Origin: an uncultured Lachnospiraceae bacterium
GTDB lineage: Bacteria; Bacillota; Clostridia; Lachnospirales; Lachnospiraceae
Assembly (NCBI GenBank): GCA_900317555.1
Contig: ONHF01000013.1
Location: 1-64,000 of the forward strand
Reading direction: 5' to 3'
Length of the DNA: 64,000 bases
Shown: piece after piece, positions 63,014 to 64,000 of the stretch
Numbering within the stretch: position 1 is the first letter of the stretch
Layout: each line of letters begins with the position of its first letter
The notes under the pieces: model-generated
Database searches by the model: none
What the model was told of the DNA's origin: nothing
The model's input: the letters and a program-made list of their open reading frames with translations, nothing else
Made by a program: the position numbers and the translations under genes

Positions 63014-64000
63014 ATGTTAAGTGATAATGTAAAGGAAGGCGTCCAGCAGGCTCCGCACAGAAGCCTCTTTAATGCGCTTGGTTTCACAAAAGAAGAAATG
63101 AAGAAACCGATGATCGGTATCGTCTGCTCATACAATGAAATTATTCCCGGCCACATGAACCTCGATAAAATCGCGCAGGCAGTTAAGCTTGGCGTAGCGG
63201 AAGCCGGCGGCATGCCCGTCATGTTTCCGGCGATTGCTGTCTGCGACGGTATTGCCATGGGCCATGTCGGCATGAAGTATTCGCTTGTTACAAGGGAGCT
63301 GATTGCCGATTCCACCGAGTGCATGGCCAGGGCGCATCAGTTCGACGGACTTGTCATGATCCCCAACTGTGACAAAAATGTTCCCGGTCTTCTGATGGCC
63401 GCCGCCAGAATTAATATACCGACCGTCTTTGTTTCCGGCGGCCCTATGCTTGCGGGACATGTCGGCGGAAGAAAGAGATCGCTGTCCTCGATGTTCGAAG
63501 CGGTCGGCGCTTACGACGCCGGTAAGATCACGAGAGAGGAGCTTACGAATTTTGAGGAGAATGTCTGCCCGACCTGCGGTTCCTGTTCCGGCATGTACAC
63601 GGCAAATTCGATGAACTGCCTGACAGAAGCCATCGGCATGGGACTTCGCGGAAACGGAACGATTCCTGCCGTCTATTCCGCAAGAATCCGCCTTGCCAAG
63701 GAAGCCGGCTATGCCGTGATGGACTGCGTACGGAACAATATCCGTCCGAGAGACATCATGACAAAAGAGGCGTTTACGAACGCACTGACCGTTGATATGG
63801 CGCTTGGCTGCTCCACAAACACGATGCTGCATCTGCCGGCAATCGCACATGAATGCGGCATTGAGCTGAACATGGAGTTCGCGAATCATATATCGGACAA
63901 GACGCCGAACCTTTGTCATCTGGCACCTGCCGGCCCTACATACATGGAAGATCTGAATGAAGCCGGCGGCATTTACGCAGTTATGAAAGAGCTCACAAAG
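63014..64000 (+). CDS. ilvD: Dihydroxy-acid dehydratase (truncated by window end)
   Basis: The frame starts at ATG 63014 behind GGAGGT and is open to the last base, 329 codons of the usual 550 or so. It begins [19 protein letters not shown]. Iron-sulfur and substrate motifs are visible: [61 protein letters not shown] and [15 protein letters not shown]. The enzyme makes 2-keto acids for valine and isoleucine, and hence leucine. A short hairpin GCGGC-aaaaa-GCCGC lies just upstream (about 62981-62995). Confidence 0.96.
   Translation, partial: MLSDNVKEGVQQAPHRSLFNALGFTKEEMKKPMIGIVCSYNEIIPGHMNLDKIAQAVKLGVAEAGGMPVMFPAIAVCDGIAMGHVGMKYSLVTRELIADSTECMARAHQFDGLVMIPNCDKNVPGLLMAAARINIPTVFVSGGPMLAGHVGGRKRSLSSMFEAVGAYDAGKITREELTNFEENVCPTCGSCSGMYTANSMNCLTEAIGMGLRGNGTIPAVYSARIRLAKEAGYAVMDCVRNNIRPRDIMTKEAFTNALTVDMALGCSTNTMLHLPAIAHECGIELNMEFANHISDKTPNLCHLAPAGPTYMEDLNEAGGIYAVMKELTK

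Noticed and set aside
1-64000. CRISPR array or phage structural cluster
   Set aside because: No regularly spaced repeats and no capsid, terminase, portal or tail genes were seen on either strand.

Overview
The window looks like a chromosomal segment of a Gram-positive anaerobe of the class Clostridia, most likely Lachnospiraceae. This is an inference from gene content: a (Re)-type citrate synthase paired with an NADP isocitrate dehydrogenase, an Nfn-type ferredoxin:NADP oxidoreductase, Rex, YitT, a short ProB, strong AGGAGG ribosome sites and near-consensus sigma-A promoters. No rRNA, CRISPR array or replication origin was seen. There is one tRNA gene.

Layout. (1) 1-2700 is a graveyard of mobile and defence DNA. 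It holds the right end of an IS21-family element (istB tail), a frameshifted AAA ATPase, and the N-terminal stump of its partner subtilisin-like protease (IetAS-like pair). The stump ends in a structured sequence that I read as a HEARO/IscB-type omega-RNA element whose nuclease gene is missing. (2) 2700-10640 is an integrated element: two HTH regulators (one behind a consensus promoter framed by two operator-like palindromes), five small unrecognised genes, a RecG-like helicase, an excisionase and a tyrosine integrase. The integrase lies directly against the chromosomal glgX gene, with a tandem 12-bp-period repeat at the junction. (3) 10698-20431 reads rightward: glgX, a two-component system, hisH-hisF, a peptidase D, ung, lysA and tRNA-Leu(CAA). 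(4) 20472-22908 is a leftward aroA-tyrA pair. (5) 23048-32335 holds leuS, a divergent EF-G paralogue, a YitT membrane protein, and the (Re)-citrate synthase / GntR / isocitrate dehydrogenase group. (6) A leftward ABC-F gene at 32355-34358 diverges from rex. (7) From rex to 61769 the genes run rightward: nnrE-nnrD, alr, a HlyC/CorC protein, yebC with a tiny acidic ORF, ftsK, folD, a zinc-ribbon membrane protein, nfnA and a frameshifted nfnB, phoH, ybeY, a lipid flippase, two flavoproteins, proB-fthC-proA, a phosphatase, a lactonase, aroC, tgt and yajC. (8) leuB and a truncated ilvD end the window.

How the genes work together. Most of the chromosome here is biosynthetic: histidine (hisHF), lysine/cell wall (lysA, alr), aromatics (aroA, tyrA, aroC), proline (proAB), branched-chain amino acids (leuB, ilvD) and glutamate precursor supply (Re-citrate synthase plus Icd). 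Nfn and Rex tie these to the NADH/NADPH/ferredoxin balance. The novelty lies in the first 10.6 kb. Its genes are either decayed defence systems or parts of an integrative element whose cargo I cannot assign.
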